From an uncultured Collinsella sp. (lineage in GTDB: Bacteria; Actinomycetota; Coriobacteriia; Coriobacteriales; Coriobacteriaceae), in contig UQNB01000002.1 of NCBI GenBank assembly GCA_900542235.1, forward strand, positions 1 to 55,748: a stretch of DNA of 55,748 bases, given 5' to 3'. This document shows, in pieces, positions 32,560 to 41,167 of the stretch (its first letter is position 1; each line of letters starts with the position of its first letter). The notes under the pieces are model-generated. The model was not told the origin of the DNA. It worked only from the letters and a program-made list of their open reading frames with translations, and made no database searches. A program made the position numbers and the translations under genes.

Positions 32560-33462
32560 ATGACCCTCCAGCAGCTTCGTTTTCTGATCGCCGTGGCAGA
32601 GTCCGGCTCAATCAACGCCGCAGCTCAGCGCCTCTATACCGCTCAGTCCAACATCTCAAACGCCGTCAAAAGCCTGGAACAGGAGCTCCATCTGGAGATC
32701 TTTACGCGCTCCAGCCGCGGCGTCACGCTCACCAACGACGGCACCGAGCTTTTGGGCTATGCGCGTCAAGTCGTAGAGCAGGCCGATATGCTCGAGGCCC
32801 GCTACGAGGACGGCGGCACGCCCCAGGCGCGCCTTGCCATCTCGGCCCAGCATTACGCTTTTTCGGTCGAGGCCTTTGTCAACGTGGTCGAGCGCTGCCG
32901 CGACAGCAAGTTCGAGTTCATCATGCGCGAGACCACCACATCGCAGATCATCGATGACGTCCGTGCGTTTCGCAGCGATATCGGCATTCTGTATCTGGAT
33001 GACTTTAACGCCCGCGTTCTGCAGAAGGCCTTCGCCGATGCCCGCGCAAGCTTCCATCCCCTATTCGACGCGACGGTCCACGTATTCGTCAGCGAACGCC
33101 ACCCGCTCGCACGCCGCCCCCAGCTGTCCCTTGCCGACCTCGCGCCCTATACGCGCTACAGCTTTGAGCAGGGAACCTCAAACTCCTTCTATTACGCCGA
33201 GGAACCTTTTAGCTATATCCCTTGCGACCGCAACATACGAATCTCGGACCGCGGAACACTTACCAACTTACTTATCACGTCGAACGGTTACACCCTGTCG
33301 ACCGGAGTCCTCTCCAATGAAATGCAATGGGGTATGGCATCGATCCCGTTAGCAGACGCCCCAACGATGCACGTTGGCTACATCATGCACGACGAGCGCA
33401 AGCCCTCTTCCCTCTTGCAGCAATACCTCGACGAGCTCAACCGCATCATCCATGCCAGCTAA
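32560..33462 (+). CDS. LysR-family transcriptional regulator
   Basis: 300 residues. The N-terminal winged helix MTLQQLRFLIAVAESGSINAAAQRLYTAQSNISNAVKSLEQEL is canonical, followed by an effector domain (LAISAQHYAFSVEAFV, DIGILYLDDFNARVL, FVSERHPLARRPQLSLADL). Divergently placed to metY with a palindrome between, so probably controls metY in response to a sulfur compound such as O-acetylserine or O-acetylhomoserine. GGAAGG ribosome site. Confidence 0.87.
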   Translation: MTLQQLRFLIAVAESGSINAAAQRLYTAQSNISNAVKSLEQELHLEIFTRSSRGVTLTNDGTELLGYARQVVEQADMLEARYEDGGTPQARLAISAQHYAFSVEAFVNVVERCRDSKFEFIMRETTTSQIIDDVRAFRSDIGILYLDDFNARVLQKAFADARASFHPLFDATVHVFVSERHPLARRPQLSLADLAPYTRYSFEQGTSNSFYYAEEPFSYIPCDRNIRISDRGTLTNLLITSNGYTLSTGVLSNEMQWGMASIPLADAPTMHVGYIMHDERKPSSLLQQYLDELNRIIHAS

Positions 33463-33561
33463 CAGTCGGAAGACGGGGTAGAAATCGTAGATTGCTGGCC
33501 CCCGGCGGGCATGGCGCTACAATGGTCACTCACATGAAATGCACTCAAAGAAAGGAAGCCC

Positions 33562-34047
33562 GTGAAGGTCATCATCTATACCGACGGCTCGGCCCGATCA
33601 AATCCGGGACGCGGCGGCTACGGCGCCGTGCTCAAATACACCAACCCCGCCGGCAAGACCTTTACCTCCGAGCTTTCGCGCGGCTACGCCAAGACCACCA
33701 ACAACCGCATGGAGCTCATGGCCGTTATCGTGGCGCTCGAGGCACTCAACCGCCCCTGCGAGGTCGAAGTCCATTCCGATTCGCAGTACGTCGTCAACGC
33801 CTTTAACAAGCACTGGATCGACGGCTGGAAAAAGCGCGGGTGGAAAACCGCCAACAAGCAGCCCGTCAAGAACCGCGACCTGTGGGAGCGCCTACTCACC
33901 GCCAAAAGCAAGCACAAGGTTGAGTTCATCTGGGTTAAGGGTCACGCCGGCCACGAGCTCAATGAGCGCTGCGATGAGCTCGCCACCACGGCGGCCGACG
34001 GCAGCAACCTCGATATCGACACCGGCTTTAACGAGAGCGACCTGTAA
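33562..34047 (+). CDS. rnhA: Ribonuclease HI
   Basis: 161 residues. YTDGSARSNPGRGGYGAVL (first Asp), NRMELMAVIVALEAL (Glu), VEVHSDSQYVVNAFN (Asp) and the final WVKGHAGHELNERCDELA (His, Asp) give the full RNase H1 active site. It removes RNA from RNA-DNA hybrids. GTG start preceded by AAAGGAAG. Confidence 0.94.
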   Translation: MKVIIYTDGSARSNPGRGGYGAVLKYTNPAGKTFTSELSRGYAKTTNNRMELMAVIVALEALNRPCEVEVHSDSQYVVNAFNKHWIDGWKKRGWKTANKQPVKNRDLWERLLTAKSKHKVEFIWVKGHAGHELNERCDELATTAADGSNLDIDTGFNESDL

Positions 34048-34120
34048 TAGCGTTTTCGCACAGCTTTATATCCCCACGCGCTACACTCATCCTGTAGACC
34101 AAACAACGCAAGGGGGACGT

Positions 34121-35227
34121 ATGCTGCGCATCGCGACCATCGGCACATCCATGATCACCGACGACTTTATCCAAGTCGTCAACGCCAACGACCAAGCCGC
34201 GTTTGTGGGCACGCTTTCACGCGATGCCAATCGCGGTGCTGCCTTTACCGCCGAGCGCGATGGCGAGCGAAACTTTATCTCACTCGATGAGCTTGCGGCA
34301 GCCGCCGACGTCGACGCCGTCTATATCGGCAGCCCCAACGCGCTTCACTACGAGCAGGCCCTTGCCTGCATCGCCGGTGGCAAGCACGTCATCGTCGAGA
34401 AGCCCTTCTGCGCCACCGAAGCGCAGGCGCTGGAAGTCTTCCGCGCTGCCGAGGCAGCAGGTGTCGTGGCCCTCGAGGCCATGCGTCCCCTCCACGATCC
34501 CGCCTTCCACGCCATCGAGGACGCCCTGGGCGAGATCGCCCCCATCCGCCGCGCCTCATTGCGCTTTGGCAAATATTCCTCGCGCTACAACGAGATTCTC
34601 GCGGGACGCGCCACCAATATCTTCGACTGCAATATGGCATCGGGTTCCCTCATGGACATTGGCGTCTACACCGTCGAGCCCATGGTCGAGATTTTCGGCA
34701 TGCCCTCCGGCCTTACGAGCATGACTACTCTGCTCGACCCCACCACGCGACAGCTCACGCACGGCCCCATCGACGGCTGCGGATCCATCCTCGCCAGCTA
34801 CGGCGGTGGCCGTATCTCCGTCGAGCTCGCGCACTCCAAAATTACGAATGACCTGCTGCCCTCGCAGATCGAAGGCGAGCGTGGCACTATCCAGATCGAT
34901 CATCTGTCCACGCCCCGCAACGTCCGTATCGACTATCGCGGCGATGTCGTACGCGGATCGGCGACCGAGGCGCCGCGCGAGCAAGGCGGCAACGGACGCG
35001 CGCTCGACCTTCCCAAGTCAAGCAACACCATGGAATACGAGCTCGCGGACTTTATCACCGCCATCGACGGCATCGATAACGTTAAGGAAGAGATTTGGGA
35101 GACCCCGGCGGGACGCCACGAGCTTGGCCACTACCGCGATGTCACGCTCGTCTCGCTGCGTATCATGGATGCCGTGCGCCAGCAGGCCGGCATAACCTTC
35201 CCGGCCGACGCAGGCAAGCAGGCATAG
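34121..35227 (+). CDS. Gfo/Idh/MocA-family oxidoreductase
   Basis: 368 residues. Start RIATIGTSMITDDF, DVDAVYIGSPNALHYEQALACIAGGKHVIVEKPFCATEAQA with the EKP motif (~94), then GSLMDIGVYTVEPMVEIFG in the substrate domain. ATG 34121 follows AGGGGG. Only distantly similar to the paralogue at 25.1 kb, with a different GxG loop (GTSMIT). The acylphosphatase gene follows 2 bases after its stop. Substrate unknown, probably a sugar or inositol derivative. Confidence 0.85.
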   Translation: MLRIATIGTSMITDDFIQVVNANDQAAFVGTLSRDANRGAAFTAERDGERNFISLDELAAAADVDAVYIGSPNALHYEQALACIAGGKHVIVEKPFCATEAQALEVFRAAEAAGVVALEAMRPLHDPAFHAIEDALGEIAPIRRASLRFGKYSSRYNEILAGRATNIFDCNMASGSLMDIGVYTVEPMVEIFGMPSGLTSMTTLLDPTTRQLTHGPIDGCGSILASYGGGRISVELAHSKITNDLLPSQIEGERGTIQIDHLSTPRNVRIDYRGDVVRGSATEAPREQGGNGRALDLPKSSNTMEYELADFITAIDGIDNVKEEIWETPAGRHELGHYRDVTLVSLRIMDAVRQQAGITFPADAGKQA

Positions 35228-35229
35228 CG

Positions 35230-35640
35230 ATGGGCCTCTTCGATACGTTCTTCTCCAGCGTCACCGGCGGCAGTCGAGAGCCTCAAAAACCATCAAACGT
35301 CGAGCTCGAGCTGCGCCGCAGGCTTACTGTGCTCGCAAGCGACGAGGCCACTCAAGACGCTCCCCTGCGCTATTTCCTGCGCTGGGAAGGGCAAGTCCAG
35401 GGCGTCGGTTTTCGCTTTACCAACACCAACCTCGCGCAGGCACGCGCACTCACCGGCTGGGTGCGTAACATGGAAGACGGCTCAGTCGAGATGGAGATAC
35501 AGGGGGCTCCGGCAAACATCCTATCTCATCTCGAGGCGCTTCATGCCTCCTACGAGCGCATGGGAACGCGTTTTCGCCTCGTAGACGCCCAGACCCGAGC
35601 CCCACTTGCCAATGAAGACGGTTTCATTCCTCGTTATTAG
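35230..35640 (+). CDS. Acylphosphatase-domain protein
   Basis: 136 residues: an unconserved ~45-residue N-terminal extension, then the acylphosphatase fold WEGQVQGVGFRFTNTNLA (catalytic Arg) and LTGWVRNMEDGSVEMEIQG (catalytic Asn). It hydrolyses acyl phosphates in the cytoplasm. Its start lies 2 bases after the upstream stop, with little ribosome site of its own, implying translational coupling. Genes making acyl phosphates (pta/buk-like) exist 13 kb away but are not linked. Confidence 0.84.
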   Translation: MGLFDTFFSSVTGGSREPQKPSNVELELRRRLTVLASDEATQDAPLRYFLRWEGQVQGVGFRFTNTNLAQARALTGWVRNMEDGSVEMEIQGAPANILSHLEALHASYERMGTRFRLVDAQTRAPLANEDGFIPRY

Positions 35641-35701
35641 TATTGTGTGCTAAATACGGTATCATTTACCTACGACCGTTGATAGAAAAGAGGCGAGGCG
35701 C

Positions 35702-36082
35702 ATGGCGGTGCAAAGAAGGAATACCAGGCAGCGAAAGCTGGTTCTCGACGCCGTGCGCCAAAGCTATAACCATCCCACCGCCGACGAAATCTACAACGTC
35801 GTGCGCGCGCAGGATGACAAAATCAGCCGTGGTACGGTCTACCGCAATCTCAATCTCTTGGCCGACGCTGGCGAGATCCTCTCCATCAAGACGCCGGGCG
35901 GCAGCCGCTTCGATCGCACGATCGAGCCGCATGCGCATATCATCTGCACCTCGTGCAGCCGCGTCATCGATGTACCGCTCCCCTTCGATGCCCAGCTCGA
36001 CGCCAAGGCGTCCGAGCAAATCGGCTGGCACGTCACGTCGCACTACACCATCTTCGAGGGTCTCTGCCCCGACTGCCGATAA
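35702..36082 (+). CDS. Fur-family metal-dependent regulator
   Basis: 126 residues. NTRQRKLVLDAVRQSYNHPTADEIYNVVR and ISRGTVYRNLNLLADAGEI form the winged helix; HAHIICTSCSRVIDV and the final GLCPDCR hold CxxC zinc pairs. The dimerisation part is of PerR/Fur type; His and Asp metal ligands are visible (HAH, HVTSHY). Whether it senses iron, peroxide, zinc or manganese is not clear. GAGGCGAGG lies before ATG 35702. Confidence 0.85.
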   Translation: MAVQRRNTRQRKLVLDAVRQSYNHPTADEIYNVVRAQDDKISRGTVYRNLNLLADAGEILSIKTPGGSRFDRTIEPHAHIICTSCSRVIDVPLPFDAQLDAKASEQIGWHVTSHYTIFEGLCPDCR

Positions 36083-36085
36083 ATG

Positions 36086-36156
36086 TTTGGGACATGCCTT
36101 AAAATCCACCTTTCCGCACTCTGTAGCAAAAAGTAGATTTCTAGGCATGTCCCAAA
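36086..36156. repeat. Long palindrome between convergent genes
   Basis: TTTGGGACATGCCT (36086-36099) and AGGCATGTCCCAAA (36143-36156) are perfectly complementary over 14 bases; weaker pairing (AAATCcACctTT with AAAaGTaGATTT) extends the stem. It fills the gap between the Fur-family and HAD genes. It could stop transcription from both sides or be a dispersed repeat; no T-run is present. Confidence 0.6.
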
Positions 36157-36159
36157 TAT

Positions 36160-36957
36160 CTACTCGGCAAGCAGGCGATGCAGTTCCTCTTCGACCGTGC
36201 GCGCGTAGCGGACGCGGTCGTTGATGCCGCGCATGGTGGGGTTGCAGCTCTCCATCAGATAGGGATGGCCCACGACGTTGAGCATGTCGCGATCGTTCTC
36301 ATTGTCGCCAAACGCCATCATCTCATCGGGCGAAATCCCCAGGGCACGACCGTAATCGGCAAGCGCGGAGCCCTTGCCCGAACCGAAACCGATAAAGTCC
36401 GTCCATTCGGTTCCCGATGTCATGACATCGACTCGGTCGCTAAAGAGGCGCTCGAAATACTCCAAGGCCGCCGGCTGCTCCACCTCGGGCGTCTGGAAGG
36501 CAATCTTAATGACGTCCTCGTCGATGTCCTCGGGACGGTCGACCACCGCCACGTCGCAGTGGACCTCATAGCGCAGGTGGTCAACAAACGCGTCATTGCC
36601 GCTCATGGTGTAGAGGCGCCCCTCACACGAAAGGGTCACGTCGGCATGGGGATACGCAACCACGGCGTTCGCGATATCCATAGCAAGGCTACGTTCCATG
36701 GAACGCTTGACAACGGCACGCCCCTCGCTCATCACCAGGGCTCCGTTTTCGCATACATAGGCGAGCTCATCGGCCACCGGGGCAAACAGGTAGCGCAAGC
36801 TCGCATATTGACGGCCACTCGCCGGCATAAACACGATACCGCGACGATGCAGCTCATCAATGAGCTCAAAGGCCTCGGAACGCGGCTCGCGCTCCCCCGG
36901 ATGCAGCAACGTGCCGTCCAAATCGCATGCAATCAGCTTGATTCCCTCAAGACCCAT
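36160..36957 (-). CDS. Cof-type HAD phosphatase
   Basis: 265 residues. LIACDLDGTLLHPGE (motif I), FMPASGRQYASLR (motif II), GSGKGSALADYGRALGISPDEMMAFGDNENDRDMLNVVG (motifs III-IV). Typical sugar-phosphate or phosphonate hydrolase of the HAD IIB class. ATG 36957 follows GGGGGAAG; the longer open frame upstream is rejected. Monocistronic. It differs from the 8.9 kb paralogue in its cap domain. Confidence 0.84.
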   Translation of the reverse strand: MGLEGIKLIACDLDGTLLHPGEREPRSEAFELIDELHRRGIVFMPASGRQYASLRYLFAPVADELAYVCENGALVMSEGRAVVKRSMERSLAMDIANAVVAYPHADVTLSCEGRLYTMSGNDAFVDHLRYEVHCDVAVVDRPEDIDEDVIKIAFQTPEVEQPAALEYFERLFSDRVDVMTSGTEWTDFIGFGSGKGSALADYGRALGISPDEMMAFGDNENDRDMLNVVGHPYLMESCNPTMRGINDRVRYARTVEEELHRLLAE

Positions 36958-37040
36958 ATGCTTCCCCCAAAGCCTCCTATCAACAGCAAGACGGACTTTG
37001 ATTGGTCGCCCCTCAAAGCCCGTCTTACACATACGCGCGC

Positions 37041-37619
37041 TTAGCCGCGCGTCTTTTTTACGATGGTAAAGTCGGGAGCCATGCTCACGACGACATCCGC
37101 CGCGCTCGATGCAAAGCGTCGGTCCGCATCGAGTTCGCGGGTAACCACCGAGAGCCGAACACCCTCGACACCCCGGAGCATACGGCCCAAAACAGGCTGC
37201 ACCGGCGTATACATGCGCACGGTATGCTCGTCCGAGTCGCCCCGGAAGAGCGGCGCATGCATGTTGCCGATCTCCCAGCACGCATGCGCGAGCGCAATCG
37301 GATCCATGCGGTCGACTTCGACCAAATAAACCTCGGCGCTGCGCAGGCGCACGACAACCGCCACGGGCACCATGCCCGAACGGTCGATGGCGAGCACGTC
37401 GCCATCGGCAAGACGACCGCCGTCGGTAGCATCCAGCCGAACATCAATCGTGCGCCCCAGCTCCGTCACGCCCACAAACGCGCATACATCGGCCTGGTCC
37501 CAATCGAGCAGCAGCTCGTCAACTTCAAAGACGCCGCCCAACTTCCGGCGAAGCAGGAGTTCATAGGACGGATCGTTGAGATTTCCCAAGCATGTCGTCG
37601 AAACCAGGCGTTCAGGCAT
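37041..37619 (-). CDS. UreE-like metallochaperone protein without urease genes
   Basis: 192 residues. The C-terminal part LAHACWEIGNMHAPLF, YTPVQPVLGRMLRGVEGVRLSVV follows the UreE pattern (AYxLGNRHxP ... MLRxLG), and an N-terminal beta domain (GRTIDVRLDATDGGRLADGDVLAID) matches UreE's first domain. UreE delivers nickel to urease. No ureABC, ureF or ureG is here. It starts 3 bases after the SlyD-like gene, and SlyD proteins serve nickel delivery to hydrogenases in other bacteria. It may therefore serve another nickel enzyme. Confidence 0.72.
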   Translation of the reverse strand: MPERLVSTTCLGNLNDPSYELLLRRKLGGVFEVDELLLDWDQADVCAFVGVTELGRTIDVRLDATDGGRLADGDVLAIDRSGMVPVAVVVRLRSAEVYLVEVDRMDPIALAHACWEIGNMHAPLFRGDSDEHTVRMYTPVQPVLGRMLRGVEGVRLSVVTRELDADRRFASSAADVVVSMAPDFTIVKKTRG

Positions 37620-37622
37620 ACT

Positions 37623-38051
37623 CTAACCCTCGACCTCAACGAGCTCGATATCAAAGTTGAGGTCCTTGCCGGCCAACTCGTGGTTGGCGTCGAGCGTCAC
37701 AGCCTCGGGCGTCACGCCAATGACGACGGCGGGAACGGGCATGCCGCTCGGCGTGGACAGGAAGAGCTTCATGCCCTTCTCGATCTGCTCGATGTTGGGA
37801 ACCTGCTCGGCCGGGAAGGTCAGAACCATCTCGGGATTGTGCTCGCCGTAGGCATCGGCAGCAGGAATGTGCACGGTCTTCTTCTCGCCCACCTGCATGT
37901 CGACAACAGCGGCGTCGAAGCCCTTGATCATCTGGCCGGCGCCGCAGGTGAACTCCAGCGGCTCGCCGCGATCGTAGGAGCTATCGAACTGCGTGCCGTC
38001 GTCGAGCGTGCCGCGATAATGAGTCTTGACCTTCTTGCCCTGGTTGGACAT
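37623..38051 (-). CDS. slyD: FKBP-type peptidyl-prolyl isomerase, SlyD-like
   Basis: 142 residues. KVKTHYRGTLDDGTQFDSSYDRGEPLEF, GAGQMIKGFDAAVVDMQVGEKKTV, YGEHNPEMVLTFP (flap region) and VTLDANHELAGKDLNFDIELVEVE show the FKBP domain with the inserted-flap domain of SlyD. The His/Cys-rich metal-binding tail of E. coli SlyD is absent, but a His in the last segment (DANHELAG) is kept. It acts as cytoplasmic folding helper. GGAGGT precedes ATG 38051. Operon with the UreE-like gene. Confidence 0.86.
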   Translation of the reverse strand: MSNQGKKVKTHYRGTLDDGTQFDSSYDRGEPLEFTCGAGQMIKGFDAAVVDMQVGEKKTVHIPAADAYGEHNPEMVLTFPAEQVPNIEQIEKGMKLFLSTPSGMPVPAVVIGVTPEAVTLDANHELAGKDLNFDIELVEVEG

Positions 38052-38171
38052 GGTAACCTCCGTGATAAGGGCGGCGCACAACGCGGGCCGCCGTGAACAT
38101 ATGGCGCTAACTATACCCTAGTCATACAATTCAAGGACAGTTTGCAAAGAAACGCTGCAACCGGAGGAACC

Positions 38172-39185
38172 ATGGCATATCCCGTATTTGACCTACACTG
38201 CGACACCGCCGACCGCATCGGCTGGGCCACGCTCGATCTCGACCTGCGCTTTACCGCCGGCACCGACGGTTATTTCCCCGGCGACGAAACGCATCCGCAA
38301 GATTTCGACCTCATCGAGGGCAACGCCTGCGCCATCTCGCTCGCAAAGATCGGCAACACGCCGTGGGCACAGTGCTTCGCCACGTTTGTCCCCGACGAGA
38401 TTCCCACCGCCCACGCCGCGCGCTTCCAGGCGCAGATCATGGCACACATGAGCGGCCAAGCAATGCTCAACCACGACCGCATGGTCAACGTACGCAACGC
38501 CGCAGACATTCGCCCCGCGCTCAAAGACGGCAAGGTCGCCTGCATCCACACCATCGAAAACGCCACGTTCTTTGCCGAGGACCCCGCGCTGATCGAGGTG
38601 CTCAAGAGCCTGGGCGTACTCATGTCGTCACTCAGCTGGAATGCGCAGGGACCGCTCGCGAGCGGCCACGACACCCACGCCGGTCTCACCGCCGCCGGTA
38701 TCGAGGCGCTTACGCAGATGGAGCACGCCGGCATGGTACTTGATGTCTCCCACCTCAACGATGAGTGCTTTGACGAGGTTGTCGCCCATGCCACGCGTCC
38801 CTTCGTCGCCAGCCACTCCAACTCCCGTGCGGTTTGCGGCGTCAAACGCAACCTTACCGACGACCAGTTCCGCACCATTCGCGACATGGGTGGCATCGTC
38901 GGCCTCAACTACTGCAGCGAGTTCCTTTCCAACGACGCAACCGACGAAACCGCCGCAGACGTCACCTTCGACCAGCTGGCGGCACATATCGAGCACTGGC
39001 TCGACCTGGGCGGCGAAGATGTCATCGCACTCGGCGGCGACTGGGACGGCGCCAAGGTACCCGACTTCCTCTCTGATGCCAGCAAGATGCCCGAATTCCA
39101 GCACATGCTCTCCAAGCACTTTGGCAAGACCGTGATGCAGAAGCTCTGCAGCGACAACGCGCTCGCCTTCTTCGAGCGCTATTAA
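38172..39185 (+). CDS. Membrane dipeptidase family protein (peptidase M19)
   Basis: 337 residues, no signal peptide. FDLHCDTADR supplies the HxD zinc ligands, IHTIENA the bridging Glu (~127), LDVSHLNDECF and VASHSNSRAVC the His ligands, and ALGGDWDGAK the Asp. M19 enzymes cut dipeptides (renal dipeptidase-like). Cytoplasmic use of peptide-derived amino acids is likely. GGAGGAACC precedes ATG 38172. Confidence 0.88.
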   Translation: MAYPVFDLHCDTADRIGWATLDLDLRFTAGTDGYFPGDETHPQDFDLIEGNACAISLAKIGNTPWAQCFATFVPDEIPTAHAARFQAQIMAHMSGQAMLNHDRMVNVRNAADIRPALKDGKVACIHTIENATFFAEDPALIEVLKSLGVLMSSLSWNAQGPLASGHDTHAGLTAAGIEALTQMEHAGMVLDVSHLNDECFDEVVAHATRPFVASHSNSRAVCGVKRNLTDDQFRTIRDMGGIVGLNYCSEFLSNDATDETAADVTFDQLAAHIEHWLDLGGEDVIALGGDWDGAKVPDFLSDASKMPEFQHMLSKHFGKTVMQKLCSDNALAFFERY

Positions 39186-39214
39186 GAGCGCAATTAATTT
39201 CGCATCCCTTGAGC

Positions 39215-39248
39215 GGGCCGGCATGCCGAGCGGTCGACATGCCGGCCC
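39215..39248. terminator. Strong stem-loop after the dipeptidase gene
   Basis: GGGCCGGCATG and CATGCCGGCCC pair perfectly over 11 bases with a 12-base loop. No T-run follows, so it may be a pausing or RNA-protecting structure rather than an intrinsic terminator. Confidence 0.55.
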
Positions 39249-39271
39249 GTCCCCAATCTGAAGGATCACAT

Positions 39272-40048
39272 TTGACGCAGCAATTTACGATTTCCGTACC
39301 CCGACCGGATGGAACGCTCATCCCCGTCGTCGTTACCAAAAAGCGCGTCAAGAACTTTAACCTACGCGTCACATCGAGCGGCGAGGTCCACGCCAGCGCA
39401 CCGCTCGGCGCCAGCCGCGAGCGCATCGAAGCGTTTGTGAAGCGCAACAGCGCCTGGATTATCAGCCGACTTGCCCAACGTGAGCAACGTCAGGCGACAG
39501 CGCGAGAGCCGCTCAGCCCATCGTCCATCATTGCACTTTGGGGCAAGCCCATCACGGTACAGGACGCACTCGATCACAACTTTGCATCACCCGCACCGCG
39601 GCCCAAGCAGGCCACCTTCGCAGGTTTTATGGGTATCGACGAATCGGACGAAGGCCCGCAGGCCAAGCGGCGCGCAATCCTCGACGGCCTAACGTCCGAC
39701 GAGCTCCAAGCCCACATCGACCAGCTCTACGCGTCCGAGGTCACCGCAGCGCTACGCGACATCGTGCACGCGTACGAAATCGCAATGGGCGTCACCGTGG
39801 CCCGCGTCTCCGTGCGCAGCATGAAAACGCGTTGGGGCTCCTGCACGCCCAAAACCGGCGCCATTCGCATCGCGCGCGAGCTCGCCGCCTACCCTGTCGA
39901 ATGCCTCGACATGGTTGTCGCCCACGAGCTCGTCCATCTGCTCGAGCCGAGCCACAATCAGCGCTTTCACGCCCTGCTCGACACGTACTGTCCCAACAAT
40001 AGAGCACTGTCTCAGCGGCTCAAGCAGCCACCCCTCAACAAGCTCTAG
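39272..40048 (+). CDS. YgjP-like metallopeptidase (DUF45, SprT-related)
   Basis: 258 residues, TTG start with GAAGGAT 5 bases upstream. The gluzincin motif VVAHELVHLLEPSHNQRFHALLDTYCP (~210) has HExxH in the form HELVH followed by a third His. VSVRSMKTRWGSCTPKTGAIRIARELAAYP is the conserved family stretch before it. A 30-residue insertion around 110-140 is not typical. Substrate unknown. Confidence 0.84.
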   Translation: MTQQFTISVPRPDGTLIPVVVTKKRVKNFNLRVTSSGEVHASAPLGASRERIEAFVKRNSAWIISRLAQREQRQATAREPLSPSSIIALWGKPITVQDALDHNFASPAPRPKQATFAGFMGIDESDEGPQAKRRAILDGLTSDELQAHIDQLYASEVTAALRDIVHAYEIAMGVTVARVSVRSMKTRWGSCTPKTGAIRIARELAAYPVECLDMVVAHELVHLLEPSHNQRFHALLDTYCPNNRALSQRLKQPPLNKL

Positions 40049-40054
40049 CGTCGA

Positions 40055-40540
40055 CTAGCGCACGCGCTCGATCTCGACGCCGCAGCTTGCCAGGGGCAGG
40101 CCAACAGGAGCCCACGGCTTATCGAGCTTTATGCGCACACCAAGCAGCGAGGGATAACGGCGCAGCAGCATCTGGGCTGTCCCCTCGGCTGCCGCCTCGA
40201 TGAGCTTAAACGTATGCTCGCGCAGATAGCCATCGACATCGTGGCACACCGAGCCGTAGTCAATCGAGGCGTCCAGGTTATCGTGCTCCCCCGCCGCGCG
40301 CAGGTCGGCATAGAGCACCAGAGAAACGATGAACTTCTGACCCAGCGCGTTCTCCTCGGGATACACGCCATGGTTGGCAAAAACCTCCAGGCCGTCAATG
40401 ACAATACGGTCGGCATGGCGCAGATCGTCATAGCTCACGTGGGGCACCGCCGTTGCGGTGGATATTTCGCCCCTTCCACGGCGGGCGAGCTCGGCGCCTT
40501 CGGTCTTGGTTGCATTCTCGGGCAGTTTCTTGTTACTCAA
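40055..40540 (-). CDS. folB: Dihydroneopterin aldolase
   Basis: 161 residues. DRIVIDGLEVFANHGVYPEENALGQKFIVSL is the family start, DYGSVCHDVDGYL and FKLIEAAAEGTAQMLL follow, with VRIKLDKPWAPV (catalytic Lys) near the end. It converts dihydroneopterin in folate synthesis. TTG 40540 has a GGAGA site, but the first ~40 residues are not conserved and a later start (GTG near residue 35) is possible. It follows folE and the HD gene on the same strand. Confidence 0.86.
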   Translation of the reverse strand: MSNKKLPENATKTEGAELARRGRGEISTATAVPHVSYDDLRHADRIVIDGLEVFANHGVYPEENALGQKFIVSLVLYADLRAAGEHDNLDASIDYGSVCHDVDGYLREHTFKLIEAAAEGTAQMLLRRYPSLLGVRIKLDKPWAPVGLPLASCGVEIERVR

Positions 40541-40583
40541 CGCGATCGTCTCCTTCGTTTAGAACCCCGACCGCGCAAACTAA

Positions 40584-41165
40584 CTACACGCGAATCGACA
40601 GGTTCTTTTTATCATCGCTCCAGTTGCAAGCGTTGCGCGCGGGGCATGCAAAGCAGGCACGCGACGCTTTGTCGGCTGCATAGAGCAGACGCTCAAGCGG
40701 TTGGCTGTTCACGCGCAGCTTTCGATGGCCCAGAATGGCCGTCTTAATGGCTGCGGCATCGGCCGGCTCAAACGCCACGTCATCGGGCATGCCGCCGAGA
40801 ATCGCATCAGCGACGCGTTCGCTTGCAACATCATGGGATATACCCGATTCATACTGTTCATCTTTGCCGATATCGTGAAGAAGTGCTGTGGCGTAGATGA
40901 CCTCGCGGTCAAATTCGAGCTGCTCCTCGAGATTCTTGATCCACATAATGCGCGCGACATCGAGCAGATGGTCAATACCGTGGCGGCAGAAGATGCGCCC
41001 CGATTCCAACTGTACGATGTTGCCCAGGTGCCGCCGGAACAGCCCGTTGGCACAAATGTAATCAATGCGAGGCATGGCACCAAAGGGGGCCAGGCCCGAA
41101 GCCATAAAGCCGCGACGCGACGTCCCCTCATCGGTCTTCGATGTAAAGTCGTTGACGACTCTCAT
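40584..41165 (-). CDS. HD-domain hydrolase in the folate operon
   Basis: 193 residues. FCRHGIDHLLDVARI and YATALLHDIGKDEQYESGISHD supply the H...HD...D metal motif. A C-terminal CFACPARNACNW cluster may bind metal or be structural. It starts 2 bases after the folE stop and ends 44 bases before folB, so it is co-expressed with pterin synthesis. A dihydroneopterin triphosphate or nucleotide phosphohydrolase role is attractive but inferred only from position. Confidence 0.8.
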   Translation of the reverse strand: MRVVNDFTSKTDEGTSRRGFMASGLAPFGAMPRIDYICANGLFRRHLGNIVQLESGRIFCRHGIDHLLDVARIMWIKNLEEQLEFDREVIYATALLHDIGKDEQYESGISHDVASERVADAILGGMPDDVAFEPADAAAIKTAILGHRKLRVNSQPLERLLYAADKASRACFACPARNACNWSDDKKNLSIRV

Positions 41166-41167
41166 GG

